A stretch of 64,000 nt of DNA, from NCBI GenBank assembly GCA_029068555.1, contig JAIECJ010000121.1, forward strand, positions 27,915 to 91,914. Reading direction: 5' to 3'. How positions within the stretch are numbered: the first letter of the stretch is position 1; each line of letters begins with the position of its first letter. Below, piece by piece: positions 1 through 9,481 of this stretch. Made by a program: the position numbers and the translations under genes. Source of the stretch: Lachnospiraceae bacterium (GTDB taxonomy: Bacteria; Bacillota; Clostridia; Lachnospirales; Lachnospiraceae). Under the pieces are notes generated by a model. The model was given only the letters and a program-made list of their open reading frames with translations. It was not told where the DNA came from and did not search any database.

Positions 1-2
1 TG

Positions 3-614
3 ATTTTTGACCATGCGACGGTGTCGTTTCCGATCGGCAAGTCAATCGGTATTGTGGGGGCAAGCGGTGCGGGTAAGACGACGATTATTGATGTCCTGCT
101 AGGGCTGCTGAAGCTGCAGGGCGGCAGGGTGCTTGCCGATGATGTGGATATACAGGAATACTACAGGGAGTGGCTTGCCAATGTAGGATATATTCCGCAG
201 ATGATTTTTCTGCTCGATGCGGATATCCGCAAAAATGTAGCATTTGGTATTCCCGAGGAGGAGATTGACGAAAAAAAACTTTGGTATGCGTTAAAAGAGG
301 CACAGCTTGACCAATTTGTAAAAACGCTTCCGGAGGGGATAAATACTGGCATTGGGGAACGTGGAATCAGGCTTTCCGGCGGACAGCGCCAGAGAATCGG
401 TATTGCGAGGGCTCTTTATAATGACCCCGAGGTGCTGATACTCGATGAGGCGACTTCTGCGCTCGACAATGACACGGAGGCGGCAATTATGGAGTCTGTG
501 AACAGGCTGCATGGCAAAAAAACACTTGTTATTATAGCGCACAGGTTACAGACCATTGAAAAGTGTGATATGGTATTTAGAGTAGAGGATGGGGCGATTA
601 TAAAAGAACGATAG
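3..614 (+). CDS. ABC exporter ATP-binding domain, 5' end outside window
   Basis: This is the C-terminal nucleotide-binding domain of an ABC transporter. The reading frame is open to the window edge, and coding similarity continues upstream of the GTG at 21, so the N-terminal (probably membrane) part lies outside. Counting from that GTG, the Walker A GASGAGKTT is at residues 13-21, the Q-loop glutamine at 60, the LSGGQ signature at 118-122, Walker B with LDEATSALD at 141-149 and the H-loop histidine at 174, so the ATPase site is complete. The motif style is that of type IV exporters such as MsbA and PglK. Lying at the head of a glycan locus that contains PglF, PglE and PglC homologues, it may flip a lipid-linked glycan, but that role is inferred from context only. 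Confidence 0.9.
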   Translation: MFDHATVSFPIGKSIGIVGASGAGKTTIIDVLLGLLKLQGGRVLADDVDIQEYYREWLANVGYIPQMIFLLDADIRKNVAFGIPEEEIDEKKLWYALKEAQLDQFVKTLPEGINTGIGERGIRLSGGQRQRIGIARALYNDPEVLILDEATSALDNDTEAAIMESVNRLHGKKTLVIIAHRLQTIEKCDMVFRVEDGAIIKER

Positions 615-651
615 AGCAAATTAAGTAACAGAAGGGAAGTGGTGGCAGATT

Positions 652-1698
652 ATGAAGCTTAGCATAGTGGTACCCGTGTATAATATGGCGGCTGACGACA
701 AGCTCAGGTTTTGTCTGGACTCGCTGATTAACCAGTCAATTGCGGACTATGAAATCATAGCGGTTGATGACGCATCAACCGATGAATCCCTTGAAATTTT
801 GAGGGAGTATGAGTCGAAATATCCGTGGAAATTCAAGGCGATACAGTTATATGAGAATATGAGGCAGGGCGGCGCACGCAATAAGGGCATTGACGTGGCG
901 CGCGGTAGATGGATTGGCTTTGTGGACGCTGATGACTGGGTTGCGCCCGACATGTATGAGAAACTGATAAAAAAAGCGGAGAAAACGGGGGCAGACGTTG
1001 TGGGATGCGATTACTGCATGGTCTGTGAGCATACCATGAATGTCGGAAAGGTGCTGCCGAACAATACGCTTGACCAGACAGGGGTTCTTGACCATGAACG
1101 CTATAAAAAGCTTGTCATGAATCCGGGCAGCATGGTTATCAAGGTTTATCTGAAGTCTGTGATTGACGATAATCACCTGAGATTTCCCGAGAAAACTTTT
1201 TATGAGGACAACTGTGCATCGCCGATATGGATGCTGCATTTTACACATTTTGAGAAGGTTGAGGAACCGCTTTACTACTATTACCAGCATGATGCCTCCA
1301 CCGTTCATGCAGTCAGCATGGAAAAGTGTGAGGCTAGATTGCTGATGGGGAAACGCCTGATAGAGGAGGCGCGGAAATACGGCATTTACAAGCCATACAG
1401 GCAGGAGTTTGAGTTTGCTTTTTCAAAGCTTTATTATATGAATACACTCTTTACGTATATGCTTGGCATCAAAAGGCCAAAACTTGGCTTCCTGAAGCTG
1501 ATTGCGGAGGGAATGAAACATGAATTTCCTGATTTTCAGGACAATATCTATTACCAGAAGGCGTTTGATGACGAACAGAAGAAACTTGCGGCAATGCATA
1601 TGCAGTCGCCGTTCAAATTTATGATTTACTTTCGCCTGTTGTATTTTTACCGTAATAAGATACGCCGGAGGACTGGCAGCGGCGAAACGCAGGCATAA
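652..1698 (+). CDS. Family 2 glycosyltransferase
   Basis: A 348-residue cytoplasmic GT-A glycosyltransferase. The N-terminus has the usual SIVVPVYN strand, VDDAST at about 38-43 binds the nucleotide, and the metal-binding DADD lies at 92-95. The C-terminal third is basic and ends in an Arg-rich tail, which may hold it at the membrane. It starts 37 nt after the ABC gene and is followed 18 nt later by the MBOAT gene, so it is probably in the same transcript. The sugar donor and acceptor cannot be read from the sequence. Confidence 0.9.
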   Translation: MKLSIVVPVYNMAADDKLRFCLDSLINQSIADYEIIAVDDASTDESLEILREYESKYPWKFKAIQLYENMRQGGARNKGIDVARGRWIGFVDADDWVAPDMYEKLIKKAEKTGADVVGCDYCMVCEHTMNVGKVLPNNTLDQTGVLDHERYKKLVMNPGSMVIKVYLKSVIDDNHLRFPEKTFYEDNCASPIWMLHFTHFEKVEEPLYYYYQHDASTVHAVSMEKCEARLLMGKRLIEEARKYGIYKPYRQEFEFAFSKLYYMNTLFTYMLGIKRPKLGFLKLIAEGMKHEFPDFQDNIYYQKAFDDEQKKLAAMHMQSPFKFMIYFRLLYFYRNKIRRRTGSGETQA

Positions 1699-1716
1699 AT
1701 AAAAGCAGGGGCAGAT

Positions 1717-3210
1717 ATGCAGTTTACTTCTTATGAATTTTTAATTTTTTTTCCGGTTGTCGTGCTAATGTATTATGTGATTCCCAAAAGACTCCGGCAG
1801 CTGTGGTTATTAGCGGCAAGCTACTATTTTTACATGGGATGGAATGCGCAATATGCGCTTCTGATATTGGTCTCCACATTAACTACATACCTGTGCGCTG
1901 TGTTTATGGGCGGTGTGGACAACGGGCACAAAAAGAGAAAACGCAGACGAATACTGGTTGCGGGACTTGCTGTAAATCTTGCGATTCTTGTGTTTTTCAA
2001 GTATTTCTATTTTGTGCATGGAGCAATTGGCACTGCATTGGCTGTGTTTGGCGTGAAAATCGCGGTGCCGGAGTTTGACATCCTACTGCCGGTAGGCATT
2101 TCATTTTATACATTTCAGGCATTGGGGTATGTAATTGATGTATACCGGGGAACAGTCAAGCCTGAGAAGAATGTTATCCGTTATGCGTTGTTTGTATCTT
2201 TTTTTCCGCAGCTTGTTGCGGGGCCAATCGAGAGAAGCGGGCATCTTCTGGGACAGCTTGAAAAAATATCACATGAGAAATTGTGGGATTTTGACAAGGT
2301 CACGAGAGGACTGCTCATGATGCTGTGGGGATTTTTTATGAAGATGGTCATAGCGGATCGGGCTGCAGTGCTAGTGAATCAGGTGTATGACCAATACTAT
2401 ATGTATAGCGGAATGGCGCTGCTGCTGGCGTCAGTCTTGTTTGCCGTGGAGATATACTGTGACTTTGCAGGATATTCTGTCATCGCGATAGGGGCGGCAA
2501 AGATTCTGGGCATTGAGCTTATGGTGAATTTCGAGGCGCCATTTTTTTCGACGAGTGTCAGTGCGCTGTGGCGGCGCTGGCATATATCGCTGAGCACATG
2601 GTTTCGGGATTACCTGTACATACCGCTGGGAGGAAACCGCTGTTCCAGACCGCGCAAATACTTCAACAGTATGGTAACCTTTGCCACGAGCGGTCTCTGG
2701 CATGGGGCGAGCTGGAATTATGTAGTGTGGGGAGTTATTCAGGGCATGTACATCATAATCGGCGATATCACAAGACCATTCAGGACAAAATTGAATGGGT
2801 TTTTCGGTGTGCGTGTGAAGTCTTTCGGCTGTCAGTTTATTCAGGGAGTCTGCACGTTTCTTTTGTTTGTGCTCTCTTTGGTGTTTTTCCGCGCTGATAC
2901 GGTGGGCGATGGTGTGTACTATATTCAGAGAATGTTTCTGCAGTTTGATGTGTGGACGCTTTTTGACGAATCAATCTATCATCTGGGACTTGACAGAAAG
3001 GAAATGGGCGTTTTGTGGATTGGAATTTTGATACTGCTTATAGTTGATGCATATTATGTGCGAAAAAAAGCACTGTTTGACAGTCTGGTAAAGGAGCAGT
3101 GCCTTGCTGTGCAGTATGTGATTGTAGCGGCGCTGCTGGTGTTGGTAATTGTGTTTGGCGTGTATGGAGATGGATATGACGCGGCACAGTTTATCTATTT
3201 TCAGTTTTGA
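1717..3210 (+). CDS. MBOAT-family polysaccharide O-acyltransferase (AlgI/DltB-like)
   Basis: A 497-residue polytopic membrane protein of the MBOAT family. The N-terminus (FTSYEFLIFFPVV) is that of AlgI/PatA-type proteins. The conserved WRRWHISLSTWFRDYLYIP stretch lies at about 285-303, and the invariant active-site histidine is H329 in GLWHGASW. AlgI-type proteins pass acetyl groups across the membrane to an SGNH partner that O-acetylates an extracytoplasmic polysaccharide. The next gene is such a partner and nearly overlaps this one, so the two are best read as one O-acetylation module. Confidence 0.92.
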   Translation: MQFTSYEFLIFFPVVVLMYYVIPKRLRQLWLLAASYYFYMGWNAQYALLILVSTLTTYLCAVFMGGVDNGHKKRKRRRILVAGLAVNLAILVFFKYFYFVHGAIGTALAVFGVKIAVPEFDILLPVGISFYTFQALGYVIDVYRGTVKPEKNVIRYALFVSFFPQLVAGPIERSGHLLGQLEKISHEKLWDFDKVTRGLLMMLWGFFMKMVIADRAAVLVNQVYDQYYMYSGMALLLASVLFAVEIYCDFAGYSVIAIGAAKILGIELMVNFEAPFFSTSVSALWRRWHISLSTWFRDYLYIPLGGNRCSRPRKYFNSMVTFATSGLWHGASWNYVVWGVIQGMYIIIGDITRPFRTKLNGFFGVRVKSFGCQFIQGVCTFLLFVLSLVFFRADTVGDGVYYIQRMFLQFDVWTLFDESIYHLGLDRKEMGVLWIGILILLIVDAYYVRKKALFDSLVKEQCLAVQYVIVAALLVLVIVFGVYGDGYDAAQFIYFQF

Positions 3211-3230
3211 TGTGCAGGGGGAGGTTTGTT

Positions 3231-4601
3231 TTGTCAGGGAAAATGAAAATGTCAAGAATTGCCGCCGTGATATCCTTTTTTGTGTTTACGGGACTGGTGC
3301 TCACAGCAGCCGGCAGAATTGTGCGGGCAAAGTTTATCGGTGATTCCACGACAATTGTCAATGGCTTCTATGCAGAAAAAAGAAATGATATCGACATGGT
3401 TATAATAGGAAGCAGCAACAGCTTCTGTACAGTGAATCCGCTGATTTTGTATGAAGAATATGGCATAGCTGCCTATGATTTTGGCAGTTCGTCGCAGCCA
3501 ATGCATATTTCCAGCCTGTATCTAAAGGAGGCGCTGAAAGTGCAGAAGCCTAAGGTGGTGGCACTCGAAGTTAATATGCTGACGGGCAATAGTATCAATA
3601 GCAAAAATGAATCGGCATTCCGCTGGGGATTTACGGATATTCCGCTTTCATGGGACAAGATAAAGTGCATTTATCGGTCGGTGGGAACTGTAGATGGAGC
3701 GTTTTTTTCATATGTTTTTCCGATATTCCGATATCATGACCGGTGGAAAGAGTTAAGTAAGCTTGACTATACATATTTCTGTCAGGATAAGACAAACTAT
3801 ACAAAGGGATATCTGGAAACACAGTCCGTGTCGGAAAATGCTGTAAATCTGAACTGTTATGACTATGACGAGGGGGAGGCCTGGATTGAGGAGGCAAGTA
3901 TTGCCTGTCTTGACGAGATGATAGAGCTGTGCGGCAAGAAAAATGTGGAGCTGCTGCTGTTCAAGTCGCCAAACGAAAACTGGCACAGGTATGACACAGA
4001 GGCTGTTCGGGAGCTTGCTGGTGAACGCGGACTATTGTTTGTGGATTACAATGAACTTTATCACAGTGGGGAACTGGAGCTTGACCCAGCGAATGACTTC
4101 AGGGACGGGGAGCACCTCAATGACTTTGGAGCAGCAAAGGTTACAAGTCATCTGGGAGCATTTATTCAGGCGAACTTTAATCTGCCGGATAGACGGAACG
4201 AAGAAAAAGGTGGCAATTCATGGGACAGGGCATGTCAGTACCAGCGCAGAAGCGGCTGGCAGGAGTTTATGGCATCGACAAGCGCGGAGGAGTGTTTTGA
4301 CAGGGTCAGGAACGATGAAGACTATGTCATGATTGTGACGGACACCAAATCGGGAAGTGGAAAACGCGTGCATCAGTGGGTATACCAGGATGGAGAGGTG
4401 GCACTTGATGTAACGTGGAAAGAGAACGGCATGAGGCATATGAAAATTGGCGAAAGTGAGCTTGTCCTGATAAAGCTTGGCGGCGTATATCAGGTATTGA
4501 TTGACGATATTGACCATTATCAGGCGGGAAGCAGATGGAATATTATCGTTTATGACAAAATTACAAAAGAAGTCAAAGCAAGCATGGTATTTAATGAATA
4601 G
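3231..4601 (+). CDS. SGNH/AlgX-DltD-like partner of the MBOAT acyltransferase
   Basis: A membrane-anchored SGNH-hydrolase-like protein with a single N-terminal hydrophobic segment. With the chosen start, the nucleophile block GSSNS is at 60-64 and the D-x-x-H block is D292-G-E-H295, giving a Ser/Asp/His set. The TTG at 3231 lies 6 nt after a GGGGGAGG site. The frame also has an ATG at 3210, overlapping the MBOAT stop, and an ATG at 3243. The last 120 residues after the SGNH fold form a separate, unrecognised C-terminal domain. By analogy with AlgJ/AlgX and DltD it would receive acyl groups from the MBOAT protein and load them onto a surface glycan. Confidence 0.8.
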   Translation: MSGKMKMSRIAAVISFFVFTGLVLTAAGRIVRAKFIGDSTTIVNGFYAEKRNDIDMVIIGSSNSFCTVNPLILYEEYGIAAYDFGSSSQPMHISSLYLKEALKVQKPKVVALEVNMLTGNSINSKNESAFRWGFTDIPLSWDKIKCIYRSVGTVDGAFFSYVFPIFRYHDRWKELSKLDYTYFCQDKTNYTKGYLETQSVSENAVNLNCYDYDEGEAWIEEASIACLDEMIELCGKKNVELLLFKSPNENWHRYDTEAVRELAGERGLLFVDYNELYHSGELELDPANDFRDGEHLNDFGAAKVTSHLGAFIQANFNLPDRRNEEKGGNSWDRACQYQRRSGWQEFMASTSAEECFDRVRNDEDYVMIVTDTKSGSGKRVHQWVYQDGEVALDVTWKENGMRHMKIGESELVLIKLGGVYQVLIDDIDHYQAGSRWNIIVYDKITKEVKASMVFNE

Positions 4602-4617
4602 TTTATGCTATGTAATT

Positions 4618-4646
4618 TTGACGTATGGATAAATCTGTGGTAAAAT
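4618..4646 (+). promoter_or_regulatory. Sigma-A-like promoter of the pseudaminic acid operon
   Basis: TTGACG (4618-4623) and TAAAAT (4641-4646) are separated by exactly 17 nt. Transcription would start near 4653, about 30 nt ahead of the pseB ATG. It lies just after the stop of the SGNH gene and so separates the pse operon from the upstream genes. Confidence 0.75.
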
Positions 4647-4681
4647 CTGGAATAGAAGATTGCAATTTTGGAGGAAAATGT

Positions 4682-5677
4682 ATGTTATTGGATGATAAAA
4701 CGATATTGGTAACAGGCGGTACGGGATCATTTGGAAGATGTTTTACAGAATATGTGCTGACACATTATAATCCCAGGAAAATTATTATATATTCAAGGGA
4801 TGAGTTCAAGCAGTGGATGATGGCAAATGATTTTGTAAAGTATAAAGAGAAGCTGCGTTTTTTTATCGGGGATGTGCGCGACTATGAGCGAATGAAGCGC
4901 GCTTTTGAGGGTGTTGATTATGTAATCCACGCAGCGGCGATGAAGCAGGTGCCTGCATGCGAGTACAATCCGAATGAAGCAATCAAGACGAATGTAAATG
5001 GTGCCCAGAATATCATTGATGCGGCGCTCAACACTGGAATTAAAAAGGTTGTGGCGCTTTCTACGGACAAGGCAGTCAATCCGGTGAACCTGTATGGCGG
5101 GACAAAACTTGTGTCGGATAAGCTGTTTATCGCTGCAAATGCATACTGTGGCACCAAGGATTTGAATTTTTCCATCGTGAGATACGGAAATGTGGCGGGA
5201 AGCCGCGGTTCGGTGATTCCTTTGTTCCAGAAACTGATTGACGAGGGAGCGGACGCGCTTCCGATTACCGATTACCGGATGACACGTTTCTGGATCAGCC
5301 TTACGCAGGGAGTGGAGCTTGTGATTAAGGCGCTTGAGGAGGCGAAAGGCGGCGAGACATTTATCAGCAGGATTCCTTCGTTCAGGATAACGGATCTTGC
5401 GGAAGCGATGGCGCCGGGCATGAAGACGGTAGAGACTGGTATCCGGCCAGGTGAAAAACTGCATGAGGTGATGATAACGGAGGAGGATTCTATGACTACG
5501 TATGAATATGACAAAAACTTTATCATCTATCCGCAGATGTTCTGGCAGGAGTCAAAGCGCCCGAATCCAAGCGGAAAAAAGGTTGCAGACGGATTTTATT
5601 ATTCTTCGGGAAACAACACACAGTGGCTTTCTGTGGAGCAGATTCGGGCGCTTTTGAAGACAGATTTGCACGATTAA
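4682..5677 (+). CDS. pseB: UDP-GlcNAc 4,6-dehydratase (inverting), PseB
   Basis: A 331-residue SDR enzyme for the first step of pseudaminic acid synthesis: UDP-GlcNAc to UDP-2-acetamido-2,6-dideoxy-beta-L-arabino-hexos-4-ulose. The NAD(P)-binding TGGTGSFG is at 11-18, the catalytic Asp-Lys pair at 129-130 and Tyr-x-x-x-Lys at 138/142. The cytosolic length and the lack of membrane segments distinguish it from the retaining PglF type at 22476. The ATG at 4682 is preceded by GGAGG. A longer open frame from 4625 would begin inside the promoter and is rejected. PseC follows after 56 nt. Confidence 0.95.
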   Translation: MLLDDKTILVTGGTGSFGRCFTEYVLTHYNPRKIIIYSRDEFKQWMMANDFVKYKEKLRFFIGDVRDYERMKRAFEGVDYVIHAAAMKQVPACEYNPNEAIKTNVNGAQNIIDAALNTGIKKVVALSTDKAVNPVNLYGGTKLVSDKLFIAANAYCGTKDLNFSIVRYGNVAGSRGSVIPLFQKLIDEGADALPITDYRMTRFWISLTQGVELVIKALEEAKGGETFISRIPSFRITDLAEAMAPGMKTVETGIRPGEKLHEVMITEEDSMTTYEYDKNFIIYPQMFWQESKRPNPSGKKVADGFYYSSGNNTQWLSVEQIRALLKTDLHD

Positions 5678-5733
5678 GACAGCAAATATGTGTAGTGTCC
5701 CAATTTGGCGGTTTTGACAACAATGAAGGATAT

Positions 5734-6954
5734 ATGAATGGAAAGGGAATGAGTGCCAGGATGGATAAACCAGCGATTGCCGGAGGGATTCCGGTCAGGG
5801 AAACGAAACTATATTATGGACATCAGTATATTGACGAGGCGGATGTCAAGGCCGTATCGGAGGTTCTTGTGAGTGATGCGTTGACGTGCGGACCGAAGAT
5901 ACCGGAGCTCGAGCGGCGGCTCTGTGCCCTGTCTGGGGCAAAACATGCTGTGATGTGCAGCAATGGAACAGCAGCGCTCCATATTGCAATGATGGCGGCA
6001 GGTATCGGTGAGGGGGATGAAGTGATTACCTCGCCGATTACCTTCGCGGCATCTGCAAACTGTGTACGTTACTGCGGGGGAAAACCGGTTTTTGCGGATA
6101 TCAATCCATATACCTACAATATTGATCCGGATAGTGTCTGTGAGAAGATAACAGACAGGACGAAGGCAGTGGTGGCTGTAGACTATACGGGACAGGCTGC
6201 CCAGCTTGACGAACTGCTTGCGGTCTGCCGTGATAAGGGGATTTTGCTGGTAGAGGACGGTGCGCATTCGATTGGTACAAAATATAAGGGAAAGCCGGTC
6301 GGCGGTATCGCGGACATGACAGCGTTCAGTTTTCATCCGGTAAAGACCATCACAGGCGGGGAGGGCGGAGCGGTTCTTACAAATTCTGACGAACTGTATG
6401 AGAAGCTGGCGCTTTACCGCTCACACGGCATTACAAAGGATGCGGTTTTTTTTGAACATGCAAGTCATGGTTCGTGGTATCACGAACAGATTGAGCTTGG
6501 GTACAATTACAGAATCACAGATATCCAGTGCGCCCTGATTCTGAGCCAGCTGGATAAGCTGGAGATGTTTTCTGCGAGACGCAGGGAGATTGTAAACAAA
6601 TACAATGAAGCATTCGCAGCGATACCAGAGCTTTTTGTCCAGCAGGAAATCTCTGAGTCTGACACAACGAGGCATCTCTACATACTGCGGATAAAGCCTG
6701 AGATGCTGCGTATTGACCGCAAAGGTTTTTTTGCGGCGATGGCGGCTGAGAACATCTGCTGCAATGTGCATTATATTCCCGTGTACTGGCACCCGTATTA
6801 TGAAAAGCTTGGCTACAGGAGGGGGCTGTGCCCTAATGCGGAGAAGCTTTATGAGGAAATGATGAGCCTGCCGCTTTATTATTCAATGACGGACAAGGAT
6901 GTTGAAGATGTGATACAGGCAGTCATGAAAATAGTCGATTACTATAAAAAATAG
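5734..6954 (+). CDS. pseC: UDP-4-keto-6-deoxy-L-AltNAc-type aminotransferase, PseC
   Basis: A 406-residue DegT/DnrJ/EryC1-family PLP aminotransferase that aminates C4 of the PseB product. The N-terminal block (KPAIAGGIPVRE, then GHQYI and LTCGP) is typical of PseC. The PLP lysine is K204 in FSFHPVK, followed by GGEGG. The start is uncertain: the ATG at 5734 has AAGGA only 3 nt upstream, and ATGs at 5749 and 5761 are in frame. The open frame extends back into pseB, but those codons overlap its C-terminus and are not family sequence. A hairpin overlaps the stop codon. Confidence 0.94.
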   Translation: MNGKGMSARMDKPAIAGGIPVRETKLYYGHQYIDEADVKAVSEVLVSDALTCGPKIPELERRLCALSGAKHAVMCSNGTAALHIAMMAAGIGEGDEVITSPITFAASANCVRYCGGKPVFADINPYTYNIDPDSVCEKITDRTKAVVAVDYTGQAAQLDELLAVCRDKGILLVEDGAHSIGTKYKGKPVGGIADMTAFSFHPVKTITGGEGGAVLTNSDELYEKLALYRSHGITKDAVFFEHASHGSWYHEQIELGYNYRITDIQCALILSQLDKLEMFSARRREIVNKYNEAFAAIPELFVQQEISESDTTRHLYILRIKPEMLRIDRKGFFAAMAAENICCNVHYIPVYWHPYYEKLGYRRGLCPNAEKLYEEMMSLPLYYSMTDKDVEDVIQAVMKIVDYYKK

Positions 6955-6980
6955 TCTGGTTATTCACTAACCAGACTTTT
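6953..6980 (+). terminator. Hairpin at the pseC stop, possible weak terminator or attenuator
   Basis: A perfect 10-bp stem (AGTCTGGTTA, 6953-6962, pairing with 6968-6977) has a 5-nt loop and is followed by only three further T residues. It lies between pseC and pseF of one pathway, so partial termination or RNA processing that sets relative expression is more likely than full termination. Confidence 0.45.
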
Positions 6981-7083
6981 CGCACGGCAAATTTGTGCCA
7001 AGGCTCAAATTCGCAGGAATTTGGCTATTGCATGTTGTGAATAGTGAAAAAACATTAAAAAATGGGCAGTATGGAGAATGAAT

Positions 7084-7785
7084 ATGAAAAGTGTGGCAAT
7101 TATCACGGCAAGGGGAGGAAGCAAAAGGATTCCCAGAAAGAACATAAAGCCTTTTTTAGGGAGACCAATTCTGGAATATAGTATTGAAGCGGCGCTGCAG
7201 ACAGGCATGTTTCATGAAGTTATGGTCTCGACAGATGACGAGGAAATCGCGCAGGCGGCAAAAAAAGCCGGCGCAAAAGTACCTTTTTTTAGGAGTAAGG
7301 AGGCGTCCAATGACTTTGCGACGACAGCAGATGTAATTGCGGAAGTCATAGAATCCTATGAGCGGATTGGAATGCATTTTGGCAGGGCCTGCTGTATCTA
7401 TCCCACAGCGCCTTTTGTGACATCAAATGCCATCAAGACAGCAATGATGCTTCTTGAACAAGAGAAGGCGGACAGCGTGATTCCGGTTGTGAAGTTTTCT
7501 TTTCCGCCGCAGCGCTGTGTTGTTATCAATGATGGCAGACTGATGCCGAAATGGCCTGAAAATATGGCGAAACGCTCACAGGACCTGGAGCCATATTATC
7601 ATGACTGCGGACAGTTTTACTGCCTGAATGTGGAGAGCTTCCAGAGACAGAAAGCAATCTGGATGGAGAATGTCGTTCCGTTTATACAGGACGAAATCAA
7701 TGTGCAGGATATTGATACGCCGGAGGACTGGAAAATTGCCGAGATGAAATACAAATTATTACGATGTGAGGATGTAAGGATATAG
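7084..7785 (+). CDS. pseF: CMP-pseudaminic acid synthetase, PseF
   Basis: A 233-residue cytidylyltransferase of the CMP-NeuA/KdsB family, which activates pseudaminic acid with CTP. The N-terminal signature ARGGSKRIPRKN binds the nucleotide, and the STDDEEIA, YPTAPF and DIDTPEDW blocks are family-typical. The ATG at 7084 has GGAG at a 7-nt spacing. The ATG two codons earlier (7078) is too close to that site. It is third in the pse operon, 129 nt after pseC, and the gap holds the hairpin at 6953 and an imperfect inverted repeat around 7001-7020. Confidence 0.94.
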   Translation: MKSVAIITARGGSKRIPRKNIKPFLGRPILEYSIEAALQTGMFHEVMVSTDDEEIAQAAKKAGAKVPFFRSKEASNDFATTADVIAEVIESYERIGMHFGRACCIYPTAPFVTSNAIKTAMMLLEQEKADSVIPVVKFSFPPQRCVVINDGRLMPKWPENMAKRSQDLEPYYHDCGQFYCLNVESFQRQKAIWMENVVPFIQDEINVQDIDTPEDWKIAEMKYKLLRCEDVRI

Positions 7786-7804
7786 TGTGAGAACACAGAT
7801 TTGA

Positions 7805-7854
7805 GATTCCGCAGAGCGGAATCATGGCGGTTAGTCTGAAATCATGGCGGTTAG
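7805..7854 (+). repeat. Hairpin plus 15-bp tandem direct repeat upstream of pseI
   Basis: GATTCCGC (7805-7812) pairs with GCGGAATC (7816-7823) across a 3-nt loop. AATCATGGCGGTTAG occurs at 7820-7834 and again at 7840-7854, a 20-nt period. It fills the pseF-pseI gap. No function is evident. Confidence 0.6.
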
Positions 7855-7889
7855 CGTTATAGGGCGCAGCGGATTGAATGGAGGAAGAT

Positions 7890-8939
7890 ATGAGCAGTAT
7901 GATCAATATAAATGGCAGAATGGTAGGGGACGGTGCACCTGTCTATATAATAGCAGAGATGTCGGCAAATCACGCTGGAAGCATGGAGCGTGCCCTTGAA
8001 ATGATTCATGTGGCCAAGGAGGCAGGGGCGGACTGTGTAAAAATACAGACCTATACAGCGGATACGATGACGATTGACTGTCATAATGCGTACTTTCAAA
8101 TCGAAAAGGGCACATGGGAGGGAGAAAACCTCTATGGACTGTACCAGAAGGCTTACACACCGTGGGAGTGGCAGGACAAGCTTCGGGACGAGGCGGTAAA
8201 GGCGGGGATTGATTTTCTCTCGACACCATTTGATAATAACTCTGTGGATTTTCTGGAGAAACTTGGTGTAAGCTTTTATAAAGTGGCTTCCTTTGAACTG
8301 GTGGATATACCGCTTCTTGAATACATTGCATCAAAAAACAAACCAATCATCATGTCGACTGGGATGGGAACGATTGAGGAGATCAATGAGGCGGTTGAGG
8401 CGATATACAGTGTCGGAAACAGGCAGCTTGCATTGATGAAATGTTCAAGCGCATATCCGGCAAGGCATGAAGAGATGAATCTGCGCACTATCTGCGATAT
8501 GAAAAAACGTTTTGACATACCGGTAGGATTGTCCGACCACTCGATGGGGGCTTTCAGCGCTGCGACAGCAGTTGCCATGGGCGCCAGTATCATTGAGAAG
8601 CATTTCTGCATTAGCCGCGCTGTCAAAAATCCTGACTCGAGTTTTTCGATGGAGCCTGATGAGTTCCGCGATATGGTGCAGCAGGTGCGCGAAGTTGAGC
8701 GGGCAATGGGAAAAGTCAGCTATGGGGTATCGAGGCAGGAGGAGACAAATGCCTGTTTCCGGCGCTCTCTATTTGTTGTAAAGGATATTGCCGCTGGAGA
8801 GATGCTGACACCCGAAAATATCAGGAGTATCAGACCGGCGTATGGTCTGAAGCCGAAGCATTACAAGGAAGTGCTCGGAAAAAAAGCGAAGCATGATATC
8901 AGCCGTGGAACACCACTGGCGTTTGAAGACATTGAGTGA
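7890..8939 (+). CDS. pseI: Pseudaminic acid synthase, PseI
   Basis: A 349-residue NeuB-family synthase that condenses the hydrolysed 2,4-diacetamido-2,4,6-trideoxy-L-altrose with phosphoenolpyruvate. The TIM-barrel part (IIAEMSANHAG, VKIQTYTADTMT, YTPWEW, FLSTPFD) and the C-terminal SAF antifreeze-like domain (about 280-349) are both present. The variant residues around YTADTMT and the TPWEW block fit PseI better than NeuB or LegI. The start is the ATG at 7890, 5 nt after GGAGG. The ATG at 7878 lies upstream of that site. Confidence 0.94.
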   Translation: MSSMININGRMVGDGAPVYIIAEMSANHAGSMERALEMIHVAKEAGADCVKIQTYTADTMTIDCHNAYFQIEKGTWEGENLYGLYQKAYTPWEWQDKLRDEAVKAGIDFLSTPFDNNSVDFLEKLGVSFYKVASFELVDIPLLEYIASKNKPIIMSTGMGTIEEINEAVEAIYSVGNRQLALMKCSSAYPARHEEMNLRTICDMKKRFDIPVGLSDHSMGAFSAATAVAMGASIIEKHFCISRAVKNPDSSFSMEPDEFRDMVQQVREVERAMGKVSYGVSRQEETNACFRRSLFVVKDIAAGEMLTPENIRSIRPAYGLKPKHYKEVLGKKAKHDISRGTPLAFEDIE

Positions 8940-8956
8940 TATTGTAGGAGGCACGG

Positions 8957-9451
8957 ATGGATACGACTGGTTTAAAAGAGGCTGGTATGGATAATAGGCT
9001 GCATCTGCGCAGTGTGTGTCAGTCGGATATGGATTTACTCTTTGTGTGGGCGAATGATGATACGGTCAGGAAAAATGCATTCCATACAGAAAAGATTACC
9101 TATGAAAATCATGTAAAGTGGTTTTCAAAAATGCTGGCAGACAAAACCGTTTACCAGTACATCCTGTGCGAGGGTGAATGCCCGATAGGACAGATTCGGC
9201 TGAATGTCGAAAAAGGAGAGGGTGTTATTGATTACAGTATTTGTGCCGCAAAGCGTGGGAAAGGTTATGGAAGCAGATTGCTTCAGCTGATTCGACAACG
9301 TGTGTTATTTGATAAAATATCGGATGTTACAAAACTGACGGGGCAGGTAAAGTATGAAAATACCGCTTCAGCAAGGGCATTTGAGCGATGCGGTTTTACT
9401 AGAAAAGAGAAGCCGGAATATATCCAGTTTGAGCTGGAATTATTAAAATAA
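8957..9451 (+). CDS. pseH: GNAT N-acetyltransferase, PseH-like
   Basis: A 164-residue GNAT-fold protein that would acetylate the C4 amine of the PseC product using acetyl-CoA. The acetyl-CoA loop is seen in AAKRGKGYGSRLL, and ARAFERCGF is the usual C-terminal GNAT block. The start is well defined by AGGAGG at 8946-8951 and a 5-nt spacer. Its place between pseI and the formyltransferase-like gene fits PseH. The name rests mainly on context, since GNAT sequences are similar across substrates. Confidence 0.85.
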   Translation: MDTTGLKEAGMDNRLHLRSVCQSDMDLLFVWANDDTVRKNAFHTEKITYENHVKWFSKMLADKTVYQYILCEGECPIGQIRLNVEKGEGVIDYSICAAKRGKGYGSRLLQLIRQRVLFDKISDVTKLTGQVKYENTASARAFERCGFTRKEKPEYIQFELELLK

Positions 9452-9481
9452 CAACAGAAACGCAGGAAAAGGAGTTTTGCC

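Noticed and set aside
4625..4681. Upstream start of pseB giving 19 extra residues
   Set aside because: This start would lie between the -35 and -10 boxes of the promoter, and the added residues are not family sequence. ATG 4682 has the ribosome site.
4793..5464. 223-residue open frame on the minus strand
   Set aside because: It is opposite pseB, is Arg/His-rich, and has no start signal.
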